A DNA stretch of 64,000 nt, from NCBI GenBank assembly GCA_000701625.1, contig JNJK01000011.1, forward strand, positions 62,001 through 126,000. Reading direction: 5' to 3'. A model generated the notes under the pieces. It saw only the letters and a list, made by a program, of their open reading frames with translations, made no database searches and was not told the origin of the DNA. This document shows positions 57,189-64,000 of the stretch, one piece after another. The translations under genes were made by a program, and so were the position numbers. Position 1 is the stretch's first letter. Each line of letters starts with the position of its first letter. The DNA is from Lachnospiraceae bacterium MC2017 (GTDB lineage Bacteria; Bacillota; Clostridia; Lachnospirales; Lachnospiraceae).

Positions 57189-58007
57189 CTATTTCTTAGC
57201 TTTTCTGGTGATCAATCTCACAATTCTTGTGTGATGTATGAAGAATATGGCAATATCCATGAACAGATGTGTTATAAACACACTAACAATTACACCATTT
57301 GAAGTCCAAAGGAATTTTGATGTAAATCCTATATAACACATTGCTCCGGAGTAGACCAATACAAGGATCAGGAACGGGATATTCTTTAGCGCTGCTCCCA
57401 TTGCCACGATAAAATCACGGAACGACGCATCAAAGTAAACGAAACGACCTATCATAAGAGTGATGAAATACATGATCAGTTCATCATAGTTATTATCCTC
57501 ATAGATAAACTTTATATAAGCGAATATAAGGATCAGATAGATCATGGCAACGAGCTTCATTGCAGCTCTGTCTTCATTTGTAAGACTTCTAAGTCTCACG
57601 ATGATCCTGTCTAACAGATTATTTAAGAGAGTTGAACAGAGAAGTGCCGCCAGCAGGATAAAATCATCATAATCCTGCCATACAGCCCACGCCTTCGGAT
57701 AATACTGTAAAAATCTATCCGTAAGATAATAAGCAGAAATAAAAAACAGGATAGACGTGTTTGAAAAGATAAGCGAATAAAAACGTTCGATCCACCGTTC
57801 TCCGGCTGTCATCGGTTTCTTCTTTTTCTTTCGTTGATTTAATTCTTCCTCGTCTTCATCTTCTACATTATTTTTACCCGCTCCGACTATTTTTGCACAT
57901 ATAAGAATAAGTGCGATTATTACGATCAATCCGACAAAAGAAAAGGCGAGGAATGGCCCCGCCTTCTCCCAGTCGAGATAATGATTTAAATACTTATCCA
58001 GACTCAT
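57189..58007 (-). CDS. Polytopic membrane protein, unrecognised
   Basis: The 272-residue protein has about seven hydrophobic segments. The first (about 18-42) is followed by an acidic and then lysine-rich loop (EDEDEEELNQRKKKKKP), and the last six segments form one block. It begins 3 bases after the leuS stop. It resembles generic Lachnospiraceae membrane proteins and I see no transporter signature. Confidence 0.65.
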   Translation of the reverse strand: MSLDKYLNHYLDWEKAGPFLAFSFVGLIVIIALILICAKIVGAGKNNVEDEDEEELNQRKKKKKPMTAGERWIERFYSLIFSNTSILFFISAYYLTDRFLQYYPKAWAVWQDYDDFILLAALLCSTLLNNLLDRIIVRLRSLTNEDRAAMKLVAMIYLILIFAYIKFIYEDNNYDELIMYFITLMIGRFVYFDASFRDFIVAMGAALKNIPFLILVLVYSGAMCYIGFTSKFLWTSNGVIVSVFITHLFMDIAIFFIHHTRIVRLITRKAKK

Positions 58008-58010
58008 TTT

Positions 58011-60410
58011 TTATTTTACAACGATATTTACGATCTTTTTCGGAACGTAAATCTCCTTTACGATATTATCTGTAAGTCTATCCTTTACAGCTTCTTTTGC
58101 AAGAGCGAGAACTTCATCTTTACTTGCATCAGCTGCGACACTTACAGTAGCACGGATCTTTCCGTTGACCTGAACAGGAATCTCAAGTGTATCTTCCTGC
58201 ATAGCAGCCTTATCAGCCTCAGGCCACTTTTCCTTAAATACAGATGTATCATGACCAAGCTGCTGCCAAAGTTCCTCAGCCATATGAGGTGCAAACGGAG
58301 CAAGAAGCGTTACATATGCTTCCAGTGTCTTCTTATCAACATCCATCTTACTGAGCTTATTATTGAACTCCATGAACGCAGATACTACGGTATTCAGGTT
58401 GAAGCCCTGAAGTCTTGTTGTAACTGTGTCGATAAGCTGGTGACGGAGACGAATGAGGTCCTTTGTCTCTGCTGCGTTCTTATCCTTGTTATCAAGTACA
58501 AGATTCCATACCTTGCAAAGGAAACGATAAACGCCCTCAATACCGCTGTCATCCCATGCACTATCCTGCTGAGGCGGTCCGATGAAAAGCTCATACATAC
58601 GAAGAGTGTCACATCCGTAGTTGTCGATCATATCATCAGGTGAAACGACATTACCAAGAGACTTACTCATCTTTACGCCCTTCGGTCCAAGGATCATACC
58701 CTGGTTAAAGAGCTTCTTGAAAGGCTCATCGAAATCAACTGCTCCGATATCATGCAGGAACATTGTCCAGAATCTGGAGTAAAGCAGATGAAGAACTGCA
58801 TGTTCAACACCACCTATATACATATCTACCGGAAGATACTTATCTGCTTTTTCACGATCAACAAGTGCATCATTGTTATGAGCATCCACATAACGAAGGA
58901 AATACCATGAAGATCCTGCCCACTGAGGCATGGTATTTGTTTCTCTCTTTGCAGGTGCACCACAGCACGGGCATGTAGTATTTACCCATTCTTCCATTGC
59001 TGCGAGAGGTGACTCACCCGTATCAGTCGGCTGATAGGACTCAACATTAGGAAGAACTACCGGCAGATCCTTTTCCGGAACAGGCACTGCACCACACTTC
59101 GGGCAGTGAATGATCGGAATAGGCTCACCCCAGTATCTCTGTCTTGAGAATACCCAGTCACGAAGCTTGTAGTTCTTCTTTGCGCGACCGAAGCCCTTCT
59201 CTTCAACAATATGAGGTGCTTCTTTCTTAAGCACTGCAGACTCCATACCATTCCACTCACCGGAGTTGATCATTGTTCCGGCAGCCTCGGTATAAGCCTC
59301 TTCCATATTTTCAATTTCCTTACCGTCTTTAGCGATTACCTGTACGATAGGAAGATCAAATTTCTTAGCAAATGCAAAGTCACGATCATCGTGTGCCGGT
59401 ACGCACATGATAGCTCCTGTACCATAATCGGCAAGAACATAGTCTGAAAGCCAGATCGGAACCTTATTGCCGTTAAGCGGGTTTACAGCATAAGAACCTG
59501 TGAACACACCGGTCTTTTCCTTCGCCTGCATACGGTCAACATTAGACTTATTTGCAGCTTCAGCGATGTACTTTTCAACAGCGTCTCTCTGATCGTCTGT
59601 TGCAAGGCTCTTCGCAAGTTCGTGCTCAGGTGCAAGTACCATAAATGTAGCACCATGAAGAGTATCCGGACGAGTTGTATAAACTGTGATCTTTTCGTCA
59701 CGGTTCTCTACCGGGAAGTCAACCTCTGCACCATAGCTTCGACCGATCCAGTCTGTCTGCATCTTCTTAACCTTTTCAGGCCAGTCAAGCTCTGACAGAT
59801 CATCAAGAAGACGATCAGCATAGGCTGTGATCTTCAGCATCCACTGACGGAGATTCTTCTTTGTAACTTCGCTGTGGCAGCGCTCACACTTACCATCAAC
59901 AACTTCCTCATTTGCAAGTACAGCCTTACAGCTCGGGCACCAGTTAAGAGGCATCTCTTTTTCATATGCGAGCCCCTTCTTAAAGAGCTGAACAAAGATC
60001 CACTGAGACCACTTATAAAACTTAGGATCTGTTGTATTAAGCTCCATGTCCCAGTCATAGATCGCACCGATCTGCTTAACCTGACGGCGGATATTATCTA
60101 TATTCTTCTGGGTAGAAATTGACGGATGCTGACCGGTCTTGATCGCATAGTTCTCAGCCGGGAGTCCGAATGCATCCCATCCCATCGGGTGAATGACATA
60201 GTAGCCGTTCATCAGCTTATAACGACTCCATACATCAGAGATAACATATCCTCTCCAGTGACCTACATGAAGTCCAGCGCCAGACGGATATGGGAACATA
60301 TCCAGACAGTAATACTTCGGACGCTTTCCGTCGTTTACATTAACCGGGTGCTCTTCCCAGATCTTTGTCCATTTATCTTCCACCTGGGCGTGATTATACG
60401 GTTCTGCCAT
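58011..60410 (-). CDS. leuS: Leucyl-tRNA synthetase
   Basis: The 799-residue class I synthetase charges tRNA-Leu. The HIGH motif is in PYPSGAGLHVGHWRGY, the zinc-like motif in NWCPSCKAVLANEEV...CERC, the editing domain carries TTRPDTLHGATFMVLAPEH, and KMSKS is in GPKGVKMSKSLGNVVSPDD. The end, NGKIRATVSV, is the usual C-terminal domain start. AGAGGAAATAA precedes the ATG. The upstream region has no T-box features. A 17-codon frame lies directly before it. Confidence 0.97.
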   Translation of the reverse strand: MAEPYNHAQVEDKWTKIWEEHPVNVNDGKRPKYYCLDMFPYPSGAGLHVGHWRGYVISDVWSRYKLMNGYYVIHPMGWDAFGLPAENYAIKTGQHPSISTQKNIDNIRRQVKQIGAIYDWDMELNTTDPKFYKWSQWIFVQLFKKGLAYEKEMPLNWCPSCKAVLANEEVVDGKCERCHSEVTKKNLRQWMLKITAYADRLLDDLSELDWPEKVKKMQTDWIGRSYGAEVDFPVENRDEKITVYTTRPDTLHGATFMVLAPEHELAKSLATDDQRDAVEKYIAEAANKSNVDRMQAKEKTGVFTGSYAVNPLNGNKVPIWLSDYVLADYGTGAIMCVPAHDDRDFAFAKKFDLPIVQVIAKDGKEIENMEEAYTEAAGTMINSGEWNGMESAVLKKEAPHIVEEKGFGRAKKNYKLRDWVFSRQRYWGEPIPIIHCPKCGAVPVPEKDLPVVLPNVESYQPTDTGESPLAAMEEWVNTTCPCCGAPAKRETNTMPQWAGSSWYFLRYVDAHNNDALVDREKADKYLPVDMYIGGVEHAVLHLLYSRFWTMFLHDIGAVDFDEPFKKLFNQGMILGPKGVKMSKSLGNVVSPDDMIDNYGCDTLRMYELFIGPPQQDSAWDDSGIEGVYRFLCKVWNLVLDNKDKNAAETKDLIRLRHQLIDTVTTRLQGFNLNTVVSAFMEFNNKLSKMDVDKKTLEAYVTLLAPFAPHMAEELWQQLGHDTSVFKEKWPEADKAAMQEDTLEIPVQVNGKIRATVSVAADASKDEVLALAKEAVKDRLTDNIVKEIYVPKKIVNIVVK

Positions 60411-60420
60411 TTATTTCCTC

Positions 60421-60474
60421 TCATTCCGGAACGTAATCATAATTCTTTTCGTTGTTCATATTCATATTTTTCAT
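60421..60474 (-). CDS. Possible 17-residue upstream peptide of leuS
   Basis: MKNMNMNNEKNYDYVPE is encoded with GGGGAACGAC before the ATG, and its stop lies about 10 bases before leuS. It has no leucine codons, so it is not a classical leucine attenuator. It may be translated in passing or be chance. Confidence 0.25.
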   Translation of the reverse strand: MKNMNMNNEKNYDYVPE

Positions 60475-60560
60475 GTCGTTCCCCATGAAAAATGTGTTAC
60501 CAGCGTTGGCTCAAGTAACGAAAATCAACGTTTCAAGTTTAATGCGTTACCCTTGAAAAG

Positions 60561-62054
60561 TCAAGGTTTGCAACGTCTGTAAAGCTGTTCACCCGTGTTA
60601 TCCGCTATAAGCTCATAATTATCAAAAACATATTTTTTTATGTCTTCGTCATCAAAGCCGTCCATATACTCACAGATTATCCACACAGGTCTGTCTATCT
60701 GCAGTTTCCGCAGCACTTCTTCCTTTATCGGTGGATGGAGATGCAGAAAATACGGCAGATTTACAGGATATTTATTAGCAGGCAACAATTGATTTACTTC
60801 ATAATATATCATGCCGGATTCCAGGTTATAAACCTCATTTCTCTCCCATTCCGGTATCAGGTCGTTGATCTCAGAACAGTCCTCGACCTGTTCTCTCCCA
60901 ATATCGTATTTATAAATATTTATGTTTTCTTCGATCTTATTTGCTGAAGGAAAGATCCAAAATCCAACAGCAGGTACTATCAGCAGGATCATTACAATGT
61001 TTACAGCTATCCGTCCTTCATTGACTTCTCTTTTCCTTATGTCGCCAATAAACTCCTTTATATTTTTCATCCACAATACCGAAAATAGTCCAAAAAGCGG
61101 CATCAGAGACAGGAAATAATACGGATATGGAGTTCCAAGATGTAAAAGCAGATAGGTTATGATCGATGTCACTATTATCAGTAATTTATTTTCTTTCTTT
61201 TCATCTGTATCTCCTTTTAAGAGGATTCCGAAGACAAACGCCGCATCCGCTATCAAAAGTGACTTTTCCCAATCAAGAGAAAAAGCCTCGTAATAATCTG
61301 TAGATCTCTTAAACGCAAAGGTAAATACCGCAAATAAAAAATCAGAAAGAGCACCTCGAAATCCAAAATAAAAAAGTACCGGAAGTATAACGATCAAACT
61401 CCCTGTCAAAAAATAGCCCGCCGATCTTACTATATTTTTCCATTGTTTCTTTAAAAAAAGGCATGTAACAACTGTTATCACCGACGAAACCAGTGCCGTT
61501 GCGATCGTTATTTTTGACAATGCCATAGTCGCAAAACCAAGTCCCAGTGCGAAAGAAGGAGCCTCACATTCATCGTAACGCTTGTTTTTGAGATAATTTA
61601 CCGTTAAATATATTGCTGCCATATTAAACGGCATAAAAAGTTCTTCTGCTGTATTTCCACCCCACAGAATCGAAAACTCTGTGAAATAAAAAAGCATCAG
61701 AATAAACGCGGACGCAATTCGATCAAGATAAAGTCTGGACAGCTTATATAAAAAGACTGTCGTAAAAACAATAGAAACACACTGGATCAGAAAAACACCG
61801 TTTCTCCCTCTGATAAAAAACTGTCCCAGTGCTTCATAAAAAAACAATAACGGACCCTTTAGATCAAAAAGATCCTTATACGGTACTTTACCCTCAATTA
61901 TTGCTCTTCCCATCAGCGAATACCAGGAACTGTCGTATCCATATGCCCATGGAAAAAGCGGGCTTGTCCAGCTCGATGCCACAAGTATGAACAATATTCC
62001 GGAAATTCCAACAAGTATGTACTCAATTGCCGTACCCGTTCTTATTTTTTTCAT
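60561..62054 (-). CDS. Polytopic glycosyltransferase-like membrane protein (GT-C type)
   Basis: The protein has 497 residues from the ATG at 62054 (GGAG 8 bases upstream), with about eleven hydrophobic segments in the first 370 residues and a soluble C-terminal domain. It fits the GT-C class, such as the PMT/ArnT-type lipid-linked sugar transferases: an early Asp in the first outside loop (WAYGYDSSWYSLMGRAIIEGKVPYKDLFDLKGPLLFF) is characteristic. The sugar and acceptor are unknown. It is transcribed alone, between leuS and the EF-G-like gene. Confidence 0.75.
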   Translation of the reverse strand: MKKIRTGTAIEYILVGISGILFILVASSWTSPLFPWAYGYDSSWYSLMGRAIIEGKVPYKDLFDLKGPLLFFYEALGQFFIRGRNGVFLIQCVSIVFTTVFLYKLSRLYLDRIASAFILMLFYFTEFSILWGGNTAEELFMPFNMAAIYLTVNYLKNKRYDECEAPSFALGLGFATMALSKITIATALVSSVITVVTCLFLKKQWKNIVRSAGYFLTGSLIVILPVLFYFGFRGALSDFLFAVFTFAFKRSTDYYEAFSLDWEKSLLIADAAFVFGILLKGDTDEKKENKLLIIVTSIITYLLLHLGTPYPYYFLSLMPLFGLFSVLWMKNIKEFIGDIRKREVNEGRIAVNIVMILLIVPAVGFWIFPSANKIEENINIYKYDIGREQVEDCSEINDLIPEWERNEVYNLESGMIYYEVNQLLPANKYPVNLPYFLHLHPPIKEEVLRKLQIDRPVWIICEYMDGFDDEDIKKYVFDNYELIADNTGEQLYRRCKP

Positions 62055-62077
62055 CCGTATACTCCGCAACTGTAAAA

Positions 62078-62118
62078 GGCGGTCACGGTTATGGATCCGT
62101 GACCGCCCTCATATCTTT
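62078..62118 (-). terminator. Terminator of the EF-G-like gene
   Basis: GGCGGTCACGG and CCGTGACCGCC form a perfect 11-base stem around an 8-base loop, followed on the minus strand by TTTTACAG. It lies 25-35 bases after the stop at 62142. Confidence 0.85.
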
Positions 62119-62141
62119 TTATAGTCCTATTTTACCGATGA

Positions 62142-64000
62142 TCACTCATCAATATTCTTTTCGATCTTGTCCTTACGTGACTCGATCTCCTTTGCCTGAA
62201 TATCAGAAGGTGCCGGCTCATAACGGTTAAATTCATATGAATACTCTCCGCGACCTCCTGTCATGGAACGAAGATCTGTATTGTATCCAAAGAGATTTGC
62301 CTCCGGAATCTCAGCCTCGATAACCTGTTTACCGGTTTCATCAGGGTTCATTCCCATAACTCTGCCGCGGCGCTTATTCAGGTCACCCATTACATCACCT
62401 GTATACTTATCAGGCACTCTGACCTTAAGGCTCATGATGGGCTCAAGAAGGATCGGTGTTGCCTGCATAAATCCATCCTTGAAAGCCAGCTTTGCAGCTG
62501 TCTTAAAGGACTGCTCTGAGGAATCTACCGGATGATAAGATCCATCATAAAGTGTAGCCTTTACACCAACAACCGGATAAGCTGCGAGAGGTCCCTTAGA
62601 CACTGACTCTGTAAGACCCTTTTCTACTGCAGGGAAGAAGTTCTTCGGAACAGCTCCACCAACAACTCTTTCCTCAAATACATAAGGCTTTTCAAGGTCT
62701 CCGCTAGGCTCAAAGATCATCTTTACATCACCAAACTGACCATGTCCACCGGTCTGCTTCTTATATCTTCCCTGAACATCAGACTTTCCGCGGATAGTCT
62801 CACGATATGCAACCTTCGGTTTGGAAAGTGTGATCTGAACCTTGTATTCATTTTCAAGTTTTGTCTTAACGATATCAAGCTGCTGTTCACCTATACCATA
62901 AAGAAGTGTCTGATGATTCTCTGCATCATTAATATCCTTAAGAGTAAGATCCTCGTCACAAATACGTGTAAGTGCCTGAGAGATCTTATCTACATCAGAC
63001 TTATTCACAGGCTTATATCTCATTGCCGTGTACGGTGTAGAGATCATCGGCTTACCAAATCTGATAGCCGTTGATTTTGTTCCAAGTGAATCACCTGTCT
63101 TTGTAACAGCGAGCTTTGCGAATGCACCTATATCTCCTGCATGGAGCTCAGGTACTTCCACAGCCTTATTTCCGCAAAGTGTATAGAGCTTTCCTGTTTT
63201 TTCCTCGACATCCTTATTTACATTATATAAAACATCTCCGCTCTTTATTACGCCTGAGCAAACCTTAAATAAGGAGTACTTACCGATGAACGGATCAATA
63301 ATGGTCTTCCATACGATAGCTGTCTTTGGCTTTGAGAAGTCATAGTCAGCTTCAAAAATCTCACTGGATGCTGTATCGATACCTGCAATCTTTCTTCCCT
63401 CTGGACTCGGCAGATACTTTACACAGTCATCAAGCAATGTATAAATACCCTGGACCAATGTATTAGAACCCATTGTGATCGGAACGATAGTTCCATCGCA
63501 TACACTTGCATGAAGGGCTGCACGGATTTCGGCATCAGAGAACTGCTCTCCGTTAAAGTAACGTTCCATAAAGTCTTCGCTGGTCTCTGCAACAGCTTCC
63601 ATAAGGGAATCACGATATATTCCGAGATTCTCCTTGGAATACTCCGGGATTTCGGTCTCAACTGCATCTCCCTTATCATTCCAGCGGAAAGCCTTTTCAG
63701 CCACAACATTAACGTAGCCTACGAATTTTTCATTTTCACGAATTGGGAAGTGGAAAGGCGCGATTTTCTTTCCGTAAAGACTTGTGAGCTCCTCAAGCAC
63801 ATTCTTAAAGGAAGCATCATCGATATCCATATTGGATACATAGAACATTCTGGGAATATTGTACTTCTCGCACATCTCCCATGCCTTTTCTGTGCCGGTT
63901 TCAACGCCAGCTTTACCATTGATAACAATGATAGCGCTTGCAGCTGCAGAAATAGCCTCCTCTGCTTCACCGACAAAATCAAAATAGCCCGGCGTGTCGA
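62142..64000 (-). CDS. EF-G-like translational GTPase, N-terminus outside window
   Basis: The open frame continues unbroken to the window edge; an internal ATG at 63875 is not the real start, because the G3 motif DTPGYFDFVGEAEEA is encoded upstream of it. Visible parts are the later G domain (G4-like VSNMDIDD replaces NKxD), domain II, domain III, domain IV (TGGHGQFGDVKMIFEPSG) and the C-terminal domain V (GRVMGMNPDETGKQVIEAEIPEANLFGYNTDLRSMTGGRGEYSYEF). The atypical G4 and divergent sequence suggest a second EF-G paralogue rather than the canonical FusA. Function is inferred only. Confidence 0.88.
   Translation of the reverse strand, partial: DTPGYFDFVGEAEEAISAAASAIIVINGKAGVETGTEKAWEMCEKYNIPRMFYVSNMDIDDASFKNVLEELTSLYGKKIAPFHFPIRENEKFVGYVNVVAEKAFRWNDKGDAVETEIPEYSKENLGIYRDSLMEAVAETSEDFMERYFNGEQFSDAEIRAALHASVCDGTIVPITMGSNTLVQGIYTLLDDCVKYLPSPEGRKIAGIDTASSEIFEADYDFSKPKTAIVWKTIIDPFIGKYSLFKVCSGVIKSGDVLYNVNKDVEEKTGKLYTLCGNKAVEVPELHAGDIGAFAKLAVTKTGDSLGTKSTAIRFGKPMISTPYTAMRYKPVNKSDVDKISQALTRICDEDLTLKDINDAENHQTLLYGIGEQQLDIVKTKLENEYKVQITLSKPKVAYRETIRGKSDVQGRYKKQTGGHGQFGDVKMIFEPSGDLEKPYVFEERVVGGAVPKNFFPAVEKGLTESVSKGPLAAYPVVGVKATLYDGSYHPVDSSEQSFKTAAKLAFKDGFMQATPILLEPIMSLKVRVPDKYTGDVMGDLNKRRGRVMGMNPDETGKQVIEAEIPEANLFGYNTDLRSMTGGRGEYSYEFNRYEPAPSDIQAKEIESRKDKIEKNIDE

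Noticed and set aside
60411-60560. T-box riboswitch upstream of leuS
   Set aside because: The region is too short and lacks an AGGGTGG-type T-box sequence and a terminator.
1-64000. rRNA, tRNA genes, integrase or complete insertion sequence
   Set aside because: None was recognisable on either strand; mobile traces are limited to short palindromic repeats and gene remnants.

Overview
The window looks like the chromosome of an anaerobic, fibre-degrading Lachnospiraceae bacterium, most likely Butyrivibrio or Pseudobutyrivibrio from a rumen or gut. The pointers are low G+C with strong AGGAGG-type ribosome binding sites, [FeFe]-hydrogenase maturases, an Est1E-like feruloyl esterase, a GH3 beta-glucosidase with the reversed domain order known from Butyrivibrio, and Gram-positive polysaccharide-use operons. 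This is inferred from gene content, because no rRNA or tRNA gene is visible. Almost everything from 4.2 kb onward lies on the minus strand.

Layout. (1) 0-4.2 kb: a partial Sfp-type phosphopantetheinyl transferase, then two plus-strand surface-polysaccharide genes that are both unusual fusions: a four-TM/Rossmann region fused to a WecG/TagA/CpsF transferase, and an XRE helix-turn-helix fused to a nucleotide-sugar dehydrogenase. Between them is a G+C-rich palindromic element. (2) 4.2-9.2 kb: peroxiredoxin, a SpoIIE-type phosphatase with a sensor region, a small lipoprotein and an orphan SARP-type response regulator. (3) 9.2-12.1 kb: a decayed defence-like patch with an HsdR N-terminal remnant, a small P-loop ATPase, a DUF4869 protein, a GDSL-hydrolase remnant and an AAA/PD-(D/E)XK protein. 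(4) 12.2-16.5 kb: mgsA and the operon hydF-hydG-pyruvate-kinase-like. (5) 16.8-22.6 kb: a ribose-type ABC transporter cotranscribed with the feruloyl esterase, and a divergent LacI regulator with two matching palindromic operators. (6) 22.6-30.3 kb: an accessory region of small genes (hydrolase, glutaredoxin, flavodoxin, VOC protein, EFR1 protein), an AAA15 ATPase/TOPRIM-like pair and a tripartite HipBST toxin-antitoxin system with a long palindromic operator. (7) 30.4-47.2 kb: a carbohydrate-use locus with AraC regulator, solute-binding protein, two permeases, LacZ, surface-anchored GH3, two small membrane proteins, a LytTR/GHKL two-component system and a second GH2 enzyme. (8) 47.4-64 kb: housekeeping genes (dUTPase, membrane MutS-like ATPase, MTA/SAH deaminase, purine nucleoside phosphorylase, CAP protein, YlmH, TrmO, L,D-transpeptidase, leuS, a polytopic glycosyltransferase, an EF-G-like GTPase cut by the window end).

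The likely working links are: feruloyl esterase with its transporter, releasing or taking in hydroxycinnamate-decorated plant sugars under LacI control; LacZ, GH3 and GH2 with the family-1 ABC transporter, breaking down beta-linked oligosaccharides under AraC and LytTR control; HydF and HydG, building the hydrogenase H-cluster; and deaminase with nucleoside phosphorylase in MTA/SAH and purine salvage. Several families of short palindromic repeats sit directly after stop codons and are described separately.
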